Assembly (NCBI GenBank): GCA_001778285.1
Contig: MFGL01000025.1
Coordinates: forward strand, 63,752-74,162
Source: Candidatus Falkowbacteria bacterium RIFOXYC2_FULL_47_12
GTDB lineage: Bacteria; Patescibacteriota; Patescibacteriia; Patescibacteriales; XYC2-FULL-47-12
Reading direction: 5' to 3'
DNA: 10,411 bases
Each line of letters opens with the position of its first letter. Positions within the stretch are counted from its first letter, which is position 1. Below, piece after piece: positions 1-5,581 of the stretch. The notes under the pieces are model-generated. The model ran no database searches, had not been told where the DNA came from, and saw only the letters and a program-made list of their open reading frames with translations. The position numbers and the translations under genes were made by a program.

Positions 1-214
1 CATGATACGGGCTTTGGAAAAAATCATGGAGGGCGGCGCTAAAAAAGTCATCTGCGCCGCCACGCACGGACTATTCTTATATAACTGTCTGGACCGGCTG
101 CGCAAACGCGCGGCCGCGGTCTATGCCTCGGACAGCATCGTGTCCGACCAGACCGCCGTATCCATACGCGCCAAACTTGAGGCGTTATACGCGCCCATGG
201 ACACGCTGTTCTAA
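1..214 (+). CDS. prs: Ribose-phosphate pyrophosphokinase (PRPP synthetase), C-terminal fragment
   Basis: The gene is cut by the left window edge; its frame runs through position 2 and the ATG there is very probably internal. PRPP synthetase makes 5-phosphoribosyl-1-pyrophosphate from ribose 5-phosphate and ATP. The visible ~70 residues match the C-terminal end of the family: a helix (ALEKIMEGGAKKVICAATHG) like the E. coli ALKERGAKRVFAYATHP segment, then F-x-x-N-x-x-x-x-L and an ASDSIV stretch like VCDTIP. The nucleotide-binding and catalytic flag regions lie outside the window. It ends only 8 bases before pyrD, and PRPP is the co-substrate of PyrE two genes downstream, so co-transcription makes metabolic sense. 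Fragment length prevents telling a classical Prs from a short divergent paralogue. Confidence 0.82.
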   Translation, partial: MIRALEKIMEGGAKKVICAATHGLFLYNCLDRLRKRAAAVYASDSIVSDQTAVSIRAKLEALYAPMDTLF

Positions 215-222
215 ATTTTTCT

Positions 223-1284
223 ATGCTGCACCAGCCCTTCTACGACCCGGCCAAATCATACGAAGAAAATTTTCAGAGCGGCCCGTTCGGCGCTTTTGCC
301 GATGGCGTGGTGATAGAGGACTCCGGCGAACCGTCACATGAATTCTTGGGAGTGAAGCTTCACTCCCTTTTTGGTATCCCGGCCGGTCCGCTTTTGAACA
401 GCCGCTTTGTCAAAGCCGCGTTGCGCAAAGGCTTTGACATCGCAACCTACAAAACCGTGCGCACCACAGCCTGCCCCTGCCATGCCTGGCCGAACGTGCT
501 GGCGGTCAAACTTGACGGGGATTTAACCCTGCAGAAAGCGCAAACGCCGCTCGCGGCTGATCAAAACTATTGCGAACCGCTCTCCATTACCAATTCGTTC
601 GGCGTGCCTTCGCGAGAACCTGACTTCTGGCAGCCGGACTTGGCTGACGCCGTTGCGGCGGCCGAATGCGGACAAGTGGTCGTGGGCAGTTTTCAGGGCA
701 CAGCTACCGGCGGCAACGAGCAAGACTACGTCAATGATTTTGCGCACGCGGCGCGCTTGGTAAAAGAAACCGGCTGCAAAATTTTGGAGGTAAATTTGAG
801 CTGCCCTAACGAAGGCGCCGCGAACCTGCTCTGCTTTGACATCGCGCGCGCGCAAAAGGTGGTGAGCGCCATCAAAAATGAAATCGGCAACACCCCCCTC
901 ATCATCAAAATCGCCTACATTGCCGACGACGCGCTCCTGACACAGCTCGTGCGCGCCGTGGAAAAAACCGCTGACGCCATTGAGGCCATCAATACCATTC
1001 CAGCCGCAATCGTTAATCAGAGCGGCCAGCCGGCTCTGCCCGGACAAAATCGTCTGCGCAGCGGCGTCTGCGGCAGCGGCATCAAGTGGGCCGGACTCGC
1101 GATGGCGGCAAAACTCAAGGCATTGCGCGGAGACCTCTACGCGCGTTATACTATTATCGGCGTCGGGGGCGTCATGAACGCAGGGGATTATCAAGACTAT
1201 AGGAAGGCCGGAGCCGACGCGGTATTGTCAGCCACGGGCGCGATGTGGAACCCGTACCTGGCGCAGGATATTAAAAATTATTAA
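223..1284 (+). CDS. pyrD: Dihydroorotate dehydrogenase
   Basis: This is the FMN-dependent oxidation of dihydroorotate to orotate, step four of UMP synthesis. The 353-residue protein carries the family signatures in order: GIPAGPLLNS (51-60), a KTVRTT element (77-82), LSITNSFGVPS (120-130), EVNLSCPN (189-196), IIKI with the FMN lysine at 229, INTI with Asn257, SGVCGSGIKWAGL (280-292), IGVGGV (312-317) and GADAVLSATG (330-339). The catalytic base position in NLSCPN is Cys194; class 1 enzymes use Cys here and membrane class 2 enzymes use Ser, so a soluble class 1-like enzyme is inferred. No N-terminal membrane helix is visible. The ATG lies 8 bases after the prs stop with no Shine-Dalgarno, in an AT-rich spacer. 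A perfect 20-bp palindrome lies in the coding region (348-367). Confidence 0.92.
   Translation: MLHQPFYDPAKSYEENFQSGPFGAFADGVVIEDSGEPSHEFLGVKLHSLFGIPAGPLLNSRFVKAALRKGFDIATYKTVRTTACPCHAWPNVLAVKLDGDLTLQKAQTPLAADQNYCEPLSITNSFGVPSREPDFWQPDLADAVAAAECGQVVVGSFQGTATGGNEQDYVNDFAHAARLVKETGCKILEVNLSCPNEGAANLLCFDIARAQKVVSAIKNEIGNTPLIIKIAYIADDALLTQLVRAVEKTADAIEAINTIPAAIVNQSGQPALPGQNRLRSGVCGSGIKWAGLAMAAKLKALRGDLYARYTIIGVGGVMNAGDYQDYRKAGADAVLSATGAMWNPYLAQDIKNY
348..367. repeat. Perfect 20-bp palindrome inside pyrD
   Basis: GGGAGTGAAG is followed directly by its reverse complement CTTCACTCCC, with a HindIII-type AAGCTT centre and no loop. It encodes the LGVKLHS stretch of PyrD just before the conserved GIPAGP motif. 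That stretch seems to align with the family without an insertion, so it is more likely a coding coincidence or a protein-binding site than an inserted repeat. Confidence 0.5.
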
Positions 1285-1292
1285 ATTACTTT

Positions 1293-1934
1293 ATGGAGAG
1301 AGAGAAAACAATCGCTGAAATGTTATTGCGTATCCACGCGGTAAAAGTCAGCGTTAATCCTCCGTTTACCTGGAATACCGGTTTGCGTACTCCTCTGTAC
1401 ACTGACAATCGCTTGCTTATCTCCTACCCCAAGGAACGAACGGTTGTCATCAACGGGTTTAAAGAGTTGATTGCTGAAAACAATGTAATCTTTGACGTTA
1501 TAGCCGGAACGGCAACCGCCGGCATCCCCTGGGCGGCTTTTCTGGCAATTGAACTGGGCAAACCCATGGTGTACGTGCGGGCGCAGCCGAAAGATTACGG
1601 CGCAGCCAAACAAGTGGAAGGAATAATGGAAAAAAAATCCCGGGTGCTTATCGTGGAAGATTTGATATCCACGGGCCGAAGTTCTCTGACGTCAGCAGCG
1701 GCCTGTCAGAGAGAATATGACGCCGATGTCGTTGCGGTTATAGCAATTTTTAATTACCAAATGGAAAAAGCTAAACAGGCTTTCGCTGACGCGCGCATAA
1801 ACCTTTTTAGCTTGAGTAATTTTACTACGCTCATAACTGTGGCTGCGGAAGCTCACTATCTGAACGAGCAAGAAAAGCAAAGTGCTCTTGCCTGGAGCAA
1901 TGACCCAGACGCCTGGCACGAAGCGCACCGGTAA
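1293..1934 (+). CDS. pyrE: Orotate phosphoribosyltransferase
   Basis: PyrE joins orotate to PRPP to make orotidine 5'-phosphate. The 213-residue length is normal. The PRPP-binding signature VLIVEDLISTGRS is at 118-130, the orotate/phosphate-side motif AGTATAGIPWA at 71-81, an N-terminal TPLYTDNR element at 33-40 like the family's SP.Y.D.R, and the mobile catalytic loop YVRAQPKDYG at 94-103. In that loop Arg96, Lys100 and Asp101 are kept, but the position usually Lys or Ser after Arg is Ala97 and the usual His of KDHG is Tyr102. The start is the first ATG after pyrD, 8 bases past its stop; no Shine-Dalgarno is seen. The gene is part of the prs-pyrD-pyrE-pyrF run. Confidence 0.93.
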   Translation: MEREKTIAEMLLRIHAVKVSVNPPFTWNTGLRTPLYTDNRLLISYPKERTVVINGFKELIAENNVIFDVIAGTATAGIPWAAFLAIELGKPMVYVRAQPKDYGAAKQVEGIMEKKSRVLIVEDLISTGRSSLTSAAACQREYDADVVAVIAIFNYQMEKAKQAFADARINLFSLSNFTTLITVAAEAHYLNEQEKQSALAWSNDPDAWHEAHR

Positions 1935-1950
1935 TTTTTTTTATACCAAA

Positions 1951-2745
1951 ATGATTATAGATAAATACAACCAGCGAGCGGATGCCGCCAGCTCACTTGT
2001 GTGCGTCGGGCTGGACCCTGACTTTGACAAACTGCCGGAACGTTTTAAACAAATGGAGTATCCGCAGTTTGCATTCAATAAATGGATTATTGAACAGACG
2101 GCTGAATTTGCCGCGGCCTTCAAACCAAACAGCGCCGCCTACGAAGTGCGGGGTGCCGCGGGCTGGCAGGAACTTAAAATGACGATGGATTATTTGCGTC
2201 AAAACCATTCGAGCGTTTTTACCATCTGCGACGCCAAGCGCGGCGACATTGGCTACACGAGCGAGCTGTACGCCAAGGCTATTTTGGACGTTTTGGGTTT
2301 TGACGCTCTGACGCTCCAGCCGTATTTGGGCGAGGATGCCCTGCGGCCGTTTTTGGACCGCGCCGACAAAGCCGGTATTATTTTGTGCCGCACCTCCAAC
2401 CCGGGCGCGGGCGAATTTCAAGACTTGGAATGCGGGGGAAAAAAAATCTGGCAAATCGTCGCCGAAACAGTCAGCCAAAAGTGGGATCGCAACGGCAACT
2501 GTATGTTGGTGGTGGGCGCGACCTACCCAGCCGAATTAGCCGCCGTGCGAAAAATTGTCGGCGAGATGACCCTGCTCGTTCCCGGCATCGGCACGCAGGG
2601 CGGCAGTGTGGCCGAGGCCGTGGCGGCTGGATTAAATTCTGAAAAAAAAGGCATAATTATAAATTCTTCCAAAGCAATTATTTTTTCCGAAAACCCGGCG
2701 GCGGAAGCCAAAAAACTGCGTGATGAAATTAACCAATACCGCTAA
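1951..2745 (+). CDS. pyrF: Orotidine 5'-phosphate decarboxylase, type 2
   Basis: This enzyme decarboxylates OMP to UMP, the last step of de novo pyrimidine synthesis. From ATG 1951 the protein is 264 residues, the usual size for the longer type 2 subgroup. Visible landmarks are VGLDPD (19-24) for the substrate-binding Asp, FKPNSAAYE (57-65), the catalytic DAKRGDIG (94-101, with Asp94, Lys96 and Asp99), TLQPYLGED (121-129), SNPG (149-152) and PGIGTQGGS (211-219) for phosphate binding. An in-frame ATG at 1882 was not used because it would lie inside pyrE and add 23 residues with no family match; 1951 leaves a 16-base gap after pyrE. No ribosome-binding site is evident. The gene closes the pyrimidine run. 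Confidence 0.93.
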   Translation: MIIDKYNQRADAASSLVCVGLDPDFDKLPERFKQMEYPQFAFNKWIIEQTAEFAAAFKPNSAAYEVRGAAGWQELKMTMDYLRQNHSSVFTICDAKRGDIGYTSELYAKAILDVLGFDALTLQPYLGEDALRPFLDRADKAGIILCRTSNPGAGEFQDLECGGKKIWQIVAETVSQKWDRNGNCMLVVGATYPAELAAVRKIVGEMTLLVPGIGTQGGSVAEAVAAGLNSEKKGIIINSSKAIIFSENPAAEAKKLRDEINQYR

Positions 2746-2758
2746 GTGCGTATTTACA

Positions 2759-2787
2759 TTGACAGCGGTTTGCCGTCTTGCTATCCT
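2759..2787 (+). promoter_or_regulatory. Sigma-70-type promoter between pyrF and the amidohydrolase gene
   Basis: A consensus -35 box TTGACA (2759-2764) and a -10 box TATCCT (2782-2787) are separated by exactly 17 bases. The start point would be near 2794. This is 14 bases after the pyrF stop and upstream of the terminator-like hairpin at 2832-2870, so transcripts from it must pass or stop at that hairpin before reaching the ATG at 2887. Confidence 0.6.
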
Positions 2788-2831
2788 GTATCACAATGTG
2801 TAAAAATTATCACTTAACTAAAAATTTTTCA

Positions 2832-2870
2832 AAAGCCCCTGCCCGTTTCGGGAGAGGGGTTTTATTTTAT
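2832..2870 (+). terminator. Intrinsic terminator or attenuator downstream of pyrF
   Basis: An A-run is followed by CCCCT...CCCG, a TTT loop, CGGG...AGGGG and TTTTATTTTATTT. The CCCG/CGGG and CCCCT/AGGGG arms pair with a small internal loop, and flanking A and T runs extend the stem. It would end the pyrimidine transcript. Because a good promoter lies just upstream, it could also act as an attenuator for the next gene or finish a short RNA of roughly 75 bases. Confidence 0.7.
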
Positions 2871-2886
2871 TTACTAACTCTCCGCC

Positions 2887-3876
2887 ATGACTGAACATAC
2901 CGGCGCACAGCCGTGGAATTTAAAACAGCAATTTTTAGCCGCGGTGCAAGAGCGTGGCGGCTGGGTAAATACCCATGCTCATTTTGACAAAGCCTTTTAC
3001 ATTTCAAAAGACGGCTTGGCTCAATCAATGGTTGATATGGAGGCGAAGTGGAACATGAGCGACGGCATGAAGCGCGCCGCCACGCCTGCGCAAATTGAAG
3101 AGCGCATCAAAACGGCGCTGGATATTTTAGTGGCGCAGGGCTGTAAATTGACCTGCACGTTTGTAGACGCCTACGACGCCGTCGGGCACAAAGCCATAGA
3201 TGCCGCGCTCAAGGTGAAAGCCGAGTACCAAGACCGCATCACCATGCTCATTGCCACTCAGCCGCTGGGCGGTCTCATTGATGCGGCGGCGCGCGATTTG
3301 TATGAGGCCATTACCGCCAAAGCCGACATTGCCGGCGGCCTGCCCTCCAAAGATCGGCCGCGCGACGACGAGAGTTTAAACACGCTCTTTGCCATTGCCA
3401 AAAATTTAAACAAACCGCTTCACGTGCATATTGACCAGGAAAATAATCCAAATGAAAAAGACACTGAGAAATTACTCAATGCCGTTGAAAAACACGGCTA
3501 TGAAGGCCGGGTCGTAGCCGTGCATACCGTTTCCACCGCGGCCCAGCCCAAAGAGTACCGCACGGAGCTTTACAAAAAAATAGCGGCTGCCGGCATGGGA
3601 GTTTCGTGCTGCCCTTCAGCCGTGTTAAGTATGCGGCAATTAGACCAGTACCAGTCGCCGGTACACAACAGCATCGCCAACGTGCCGGAAATGCTTGCGG
3701 CAGGCGTCACAGTGGGTTTAGGCGTAGACAACATTGCCGATTTTTATATGCCGTTTGTTGACGGTGATATGTGGACCGAGATGCGTATGCTGCAGGAGGC
3801 CTGCCGCTTCTACGACTTTGACGCCCTGCTCGCCATCGCAACCGACAACGGCCAAAAACTCCTTTCCTATCGCTAA
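2887..3876 (+). CDS. Cytosine deaminase-like amidohydrolase
   Basis: This 329-residue protein belongs to the metal-dependent amidohydrolase superfamily and most resembles the cytosine deaminase branch. The metal ligands can be placed: His30-x-His32 in NTHAHFDKAF, His181 in LHVHIDQENNP (178-188), His213 in VAVHTVS (210-216), and Asp281 in GLGVDNIADF (278-287). GGLPS (150-154) parallels the GGIP substrate loop of CodA. Compared from memory with E. coli CodA (His214, Glu217, His246, Asp313), the catalytic glutamate position is Gln184, so cytosine deamination cannot be assumed. There is no signal peptide. Its position after the pyr genes suggests a role in pyrimidine or N-heterocycle salvage, but that is inference. 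It is not dihydroorotase, whose motifs differ. It is 26 bases upstream of argH on the same strand. Confidence 0.8.
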   Translation: MTEHTGAQPWNLKQQFLAAVQERGGWVNTHAHFDKAFYISKDGLAQSMVDMEAKWNMSDGMKRAATPAQIEERIKTALDILVAQGCKLTCTFVDAYDAVGHKAIDAALKVKAEYQDRITMLIATQPLGGLIDAAARDLYEAITAKADIAGGLPSKDRPRDDESLNTLFAIAKNLNKPLHVHIDQENNPNEKDTEKLLNAVEKHGYEGRVVAVHTVSTAAQPKEYRTELYKKIAAAGMGVSCCPSAVLSMRQLDQYQSPVHNSIANVPEMLAAGVTVGLGVDNIADFYMPFVDGDMWTEMRMLQEACRFYDFDALLAIATDNGQKLLSYR

Positions 3877-3902
3877 CACTAATTTATTAACCTCTCATTT
3901 CT

Positions 3903-5189
3903 ATGGCAAAACTTTGGCAAGGAAAAACAACCACCCTGCACCCGCTGGTTGAAAAATATACGGTCGGCAACGACTACATTTTGGACATGCGGCTTCTGCC
4001 CTTTGACATTGAAGCGAGCAAAGCGCACGCCGCCGCGCTCGTCAAGGCGAAGGTTTTAAAAAAAACCGAGTATCAAAAATTGGTAAAAGGCCTCAACGAA
4101 ATTTTAGCCCTGCACCAGAGCGGAAAATTTGTCATCCAGCAATCGGACGAGGACTGCCACACCGCCATTGAAAATTATTTGACAAAAAAATATGGCGACC
4201 TGGGCAAGAAAATCCATACCTGCCGCAGCCGCAATGACCAGGTGCTCGTGGCCACCAGGCTCTACACCCGCAAAAAACTCAAGCAGGTCAGCAGTGAGCT
4301 CATCAAGCTGCAGCGGGTCTTTTTGACTATGGCAAAAAAATACGAATTTCTCCCCATGCCCGGCTACACGCACACGCGGCGGGCCATGCCCTCCTCCATC
4401 GGCCACTGGGCGGCCGCCTACGTTGAAGAGCTCATTAACGACCATATGCTTTTGGAAACGGCTTACAAGCTCAACGACCAAAACCCCATGGGCGCCGCAG
4501 CCGGTTTTGGCGTCAACCTGCCCTTGGACAGAAAATTGACCACTAAGCTTTTGGGCTTTCAGCGCCTGCAAGTAAATTCACTTTATGCCATCAACAGCCG
4601 CGGCACGACCGAGAGTTTCATCCTCTCGGTCGTGACAAAGATCGTCATGACGCTGGGACGGCTCGCGAACGAAATGATTTGGTTCACCACGCCGGAATTC
4701 AATTACTTCAACCTGCCCGCGGAATTCACTACCGGCTCATCCATCATGCCGCAAAAGCGAAATCCGGATATTTTTGAAATCGTCCGCAGCAATGTCAACG
4801 TCATCGTGGCCCTGCAAACCCAGGTCAAAGACATTTCCAAAAATCTTATCTCGGGCTACAATCGCGACACCCAGCTCACCAAAGAGCCGCTCATCAAGGG
4901 CTTGGGCATCGCGCGCCGCAGCCTTGAGGTCTGCGCCTTGGTCATGTCAAAAATCAAGCCCAACCGCGCGGTGCTGATGAAATCGCTTTCGCCGGAATTT
5001 TTCGCCGTGCACGAAACCAACCGTCTGGTGAAAAAAGGCATGGCCTTCCGCGACGCCTACCGGCACGTGAAAGAGCACCTCGCGGATTTAAAAATTGAAG
5101 ATCCGGTCAAGGCGCTCAAAGAGGTTGTCTCCTTAGGCGGGCCGGGAAACTTGCGGCTCGCGGACTACAAAGTCAGCAAGCAACTGTAA
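3903..5189 (+). CDS. argH: Argininosuccinate lyase
   Basis: ArgH splits argininosuccinate into arginine and fumarate. The 428-residue protein is somewhat shorter than the usual ~460. Family signatures are present: TCRSRNDQV (106-114, the ArgH-specific SRNDQ loop), GYTHTRRAMPSSIGHW (154-169), where YTH carries the active-site Thr and His, NPMGAAAGFG (194-203), and the superfamily signature GSSIMPQKRNPD (278-289) with the catalytic serine in the mobile loop. The SRNDQ loop separates it from adenylosuccinate lyase and fumarase. It starts at the first ATG 26 bases after the amidohydrolase gene and ends 6 bases before a terminator repeat. No argG or other arginine gene is visible here, so whether it serves arginine synthesis or a salvage step cannot be told. 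Confidence 0.92.
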   Translation: MAKLWQGKTTTLHPLVEKYTVGNDYILDMRLLPFDIEASKAHAAALVKAKVLKKTEYQKLVKGLNEILALHQSGKFVIQQSDEDCHTAIENYLTKKYGDLGKKIHTCRSRNDQVLVATRLYTRKKLKQVSSELIKLQRVFLTMAKKYEFLPMPGYTHTRRAMPSSIGHWAAAYVEELINDHMLLETAYKLNDQNPMGAAAGFGVNLPLDRKLTTKLLGFQRLQVNSLYAINSRGTTESFILSVVTKIVMTLGRLANEMIWFTTPEFNYFNLPAEFTTGSSIMPQKRNPDIFEIVRSNVNVIVALQTQVKDISKNLISGYNRDTQLTKEPLIKGLGIARRSLEVCALVMSKIKPNRAVLMKSLSPEFFAVHETNRLVKKGMAFRDAYRHVKEHLADLKIEDPVKALKEVVSLGGPGNLRLADYKVSKQL

Positions 5190-5195
5190 CGACAA

Positions 5196-5233
5196 AACAA
5201 AAAAGGCCTGCCCAGAAACGGCGGGTCTTTTTT
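5196..5233 (+). terminator. Intrinsic terminator of argH (terminator repeat, left copy)
   Basis: A six-A run, a stem GGCCTGCC/GGCGGGTC with two G-T pairs and an AGAAA-containing loop, and a six-T run follow the argH stop by 6 bases. Almost the same sequence recurs at 7982-8018: across about 37 bases they differ at three positions, and two of the differences turn a wobble or mismatched pair of this copy into Watson-Crick pairs in the other. That pattern supports a functional hairpin. Confidence 0.85.
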
Positions 5234-5267
5234 ACTGGTGCTGTAATTATACACTTTGCGCGAATTC

Positions 5268-5419
5268 ATTTTGAACGAAACTGACCGCCTCCGCGGAGTT
5301 TATCCCGCACCAAGCTTGCTCTGGTGCGGGGCTTTGACAGAACGCTCGGGTGCGGCGGAATGCCCCCCCCTATTCCGCCATGCCCTTGTTCGGACGGACG
5401 GAATTTTGAGCGGAATTGA
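5268..5419. repeat. GC-rich double-hairpin element between imperfect direct repeats
   Basis: This belongs to the ~390-base spacer between argH and the LexA-methyltransferase gene (5190-5581), where no long gene is seen. A 17-base sequence beginning ATTTTGAACG (5268-5284) recurs as ATTTTGAGCG... (5403-5419) with 14 of 17 positions equal. Between the two lie two perfect inverted repeats: CCCGCACCA/TGGTGCGGG with a 9-base loop (5304-5330), and GGCGGAAT/ATTCCGCC (5354-5379) whose loop contains eight consecutive C. The layout resembles a small REP- or MITE-like element, but no transposase or second copy is in the window. Confidence 0.5.
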
Positions 5420-5449
5420 TAATCTCATTTAGAGATTATCAATTTTTGT
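5414..5449 (+). terminator. Perfect 13-bp hairpin followed by T-run
   Basis: AATTGATAATCTC (5414-5426) and GAGATTATCAATT (5432-5444) pair perfectly around an ATTTA loop, followed by TTTG. On the + strand this looks like an intrinsic terminator that would insulate the downstream gene; on the minus strand, where it follows the SEC-C micro-ORF, it lacks a T-run. A regulatory operator is an alternative. Confidence 0.5.
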
Positions 5450-5457
5450 CAGATGAT

Positions 5458-5523
5458 TCAACAACATCTTTTATATTTTTTACCACTTCCGCATTGGCAC
5501 GGATCATTTCGACCCACTTTCAT
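5458..5523 (-). CDS. SEC-C zinc-motif micro-ORF or gene remnant
   Basis: A 21-residue ORF reads MKVGRNDPCQCGSG and then KKYKRCC before TGA. This is an almost exact copy of the SEC-C metal-binding motif (C-x-C-x8-C-C/H) found at the end of SecA and in many small proteins; the usual Pro between the first two Cys is Gln. SEC-C motifs bind zinc and, in SecA, SecB or the ribosome. It is transcribed away from the LexA-methyltransferase gene, which starts 58 bases to the right, and the reading frame is closed upstream by a TAG near 5580. It could be a genuine tiny protein or the left-over end of a larger SEC-C protein truncated when the neighbouring island arrived. The motif is clear; expression is not shown. 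Confidence 0.6.
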   Translation of the reverse strand: MKVGRNDPCQCGSGKKYKRCC

Positions 5524-5540
5524 GTTGGGCTGGGGATAAC

Positions 5541-5575
5541 TTGCATTTGCATACTTTCGATTTACTTTCTATAAT
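5541..5575 (+). promoter_or_regulatory. Promoter of the LexA-methyltransferase gene, with direct repeats
   Basis: TTGCAT (5547-5552) and a perfect TATAAT (5570-5575) are 17 bases apart. The predicted start falls at about the A of ATG 5582, so the mRNA should be leaderless or nearly so. TTGCAT is repeated in tandem (5541-5546 and 5547-5552), and TACTTTC occurs twice 11 bases apart (5552-5558 and 5563-5569) across the spacer. These repeats on one helical face are candidate operator sites for the LexA domain or the HTH protein. No classical LexA box was seen. Confidence 0.72.
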
Positions 5576-5581
5576 ATCACT

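Noticed and set aside
523..1194. 223-codon minus-strand ORF opposite pyrD
   Set aside because: Shadow frame of a GC-rich gene with clear motifs on the + strand; the peptide has no recognisable domain.
1882..1950. Upstream in-frame ATG that would extend PyrF by 23 residues
   Set aside because: It lies inside pyrE, and the added residues have no counterpart in the family; ATG 1951 gives the expected length.
5528..5540. DnaA-box-like TTATCCCCA on the minus strand near 5531-5539
   Set aside because: Single site with a mismatch to TTATCCACA, no cluster, no dnaA or dnaN nearby; not an origin.
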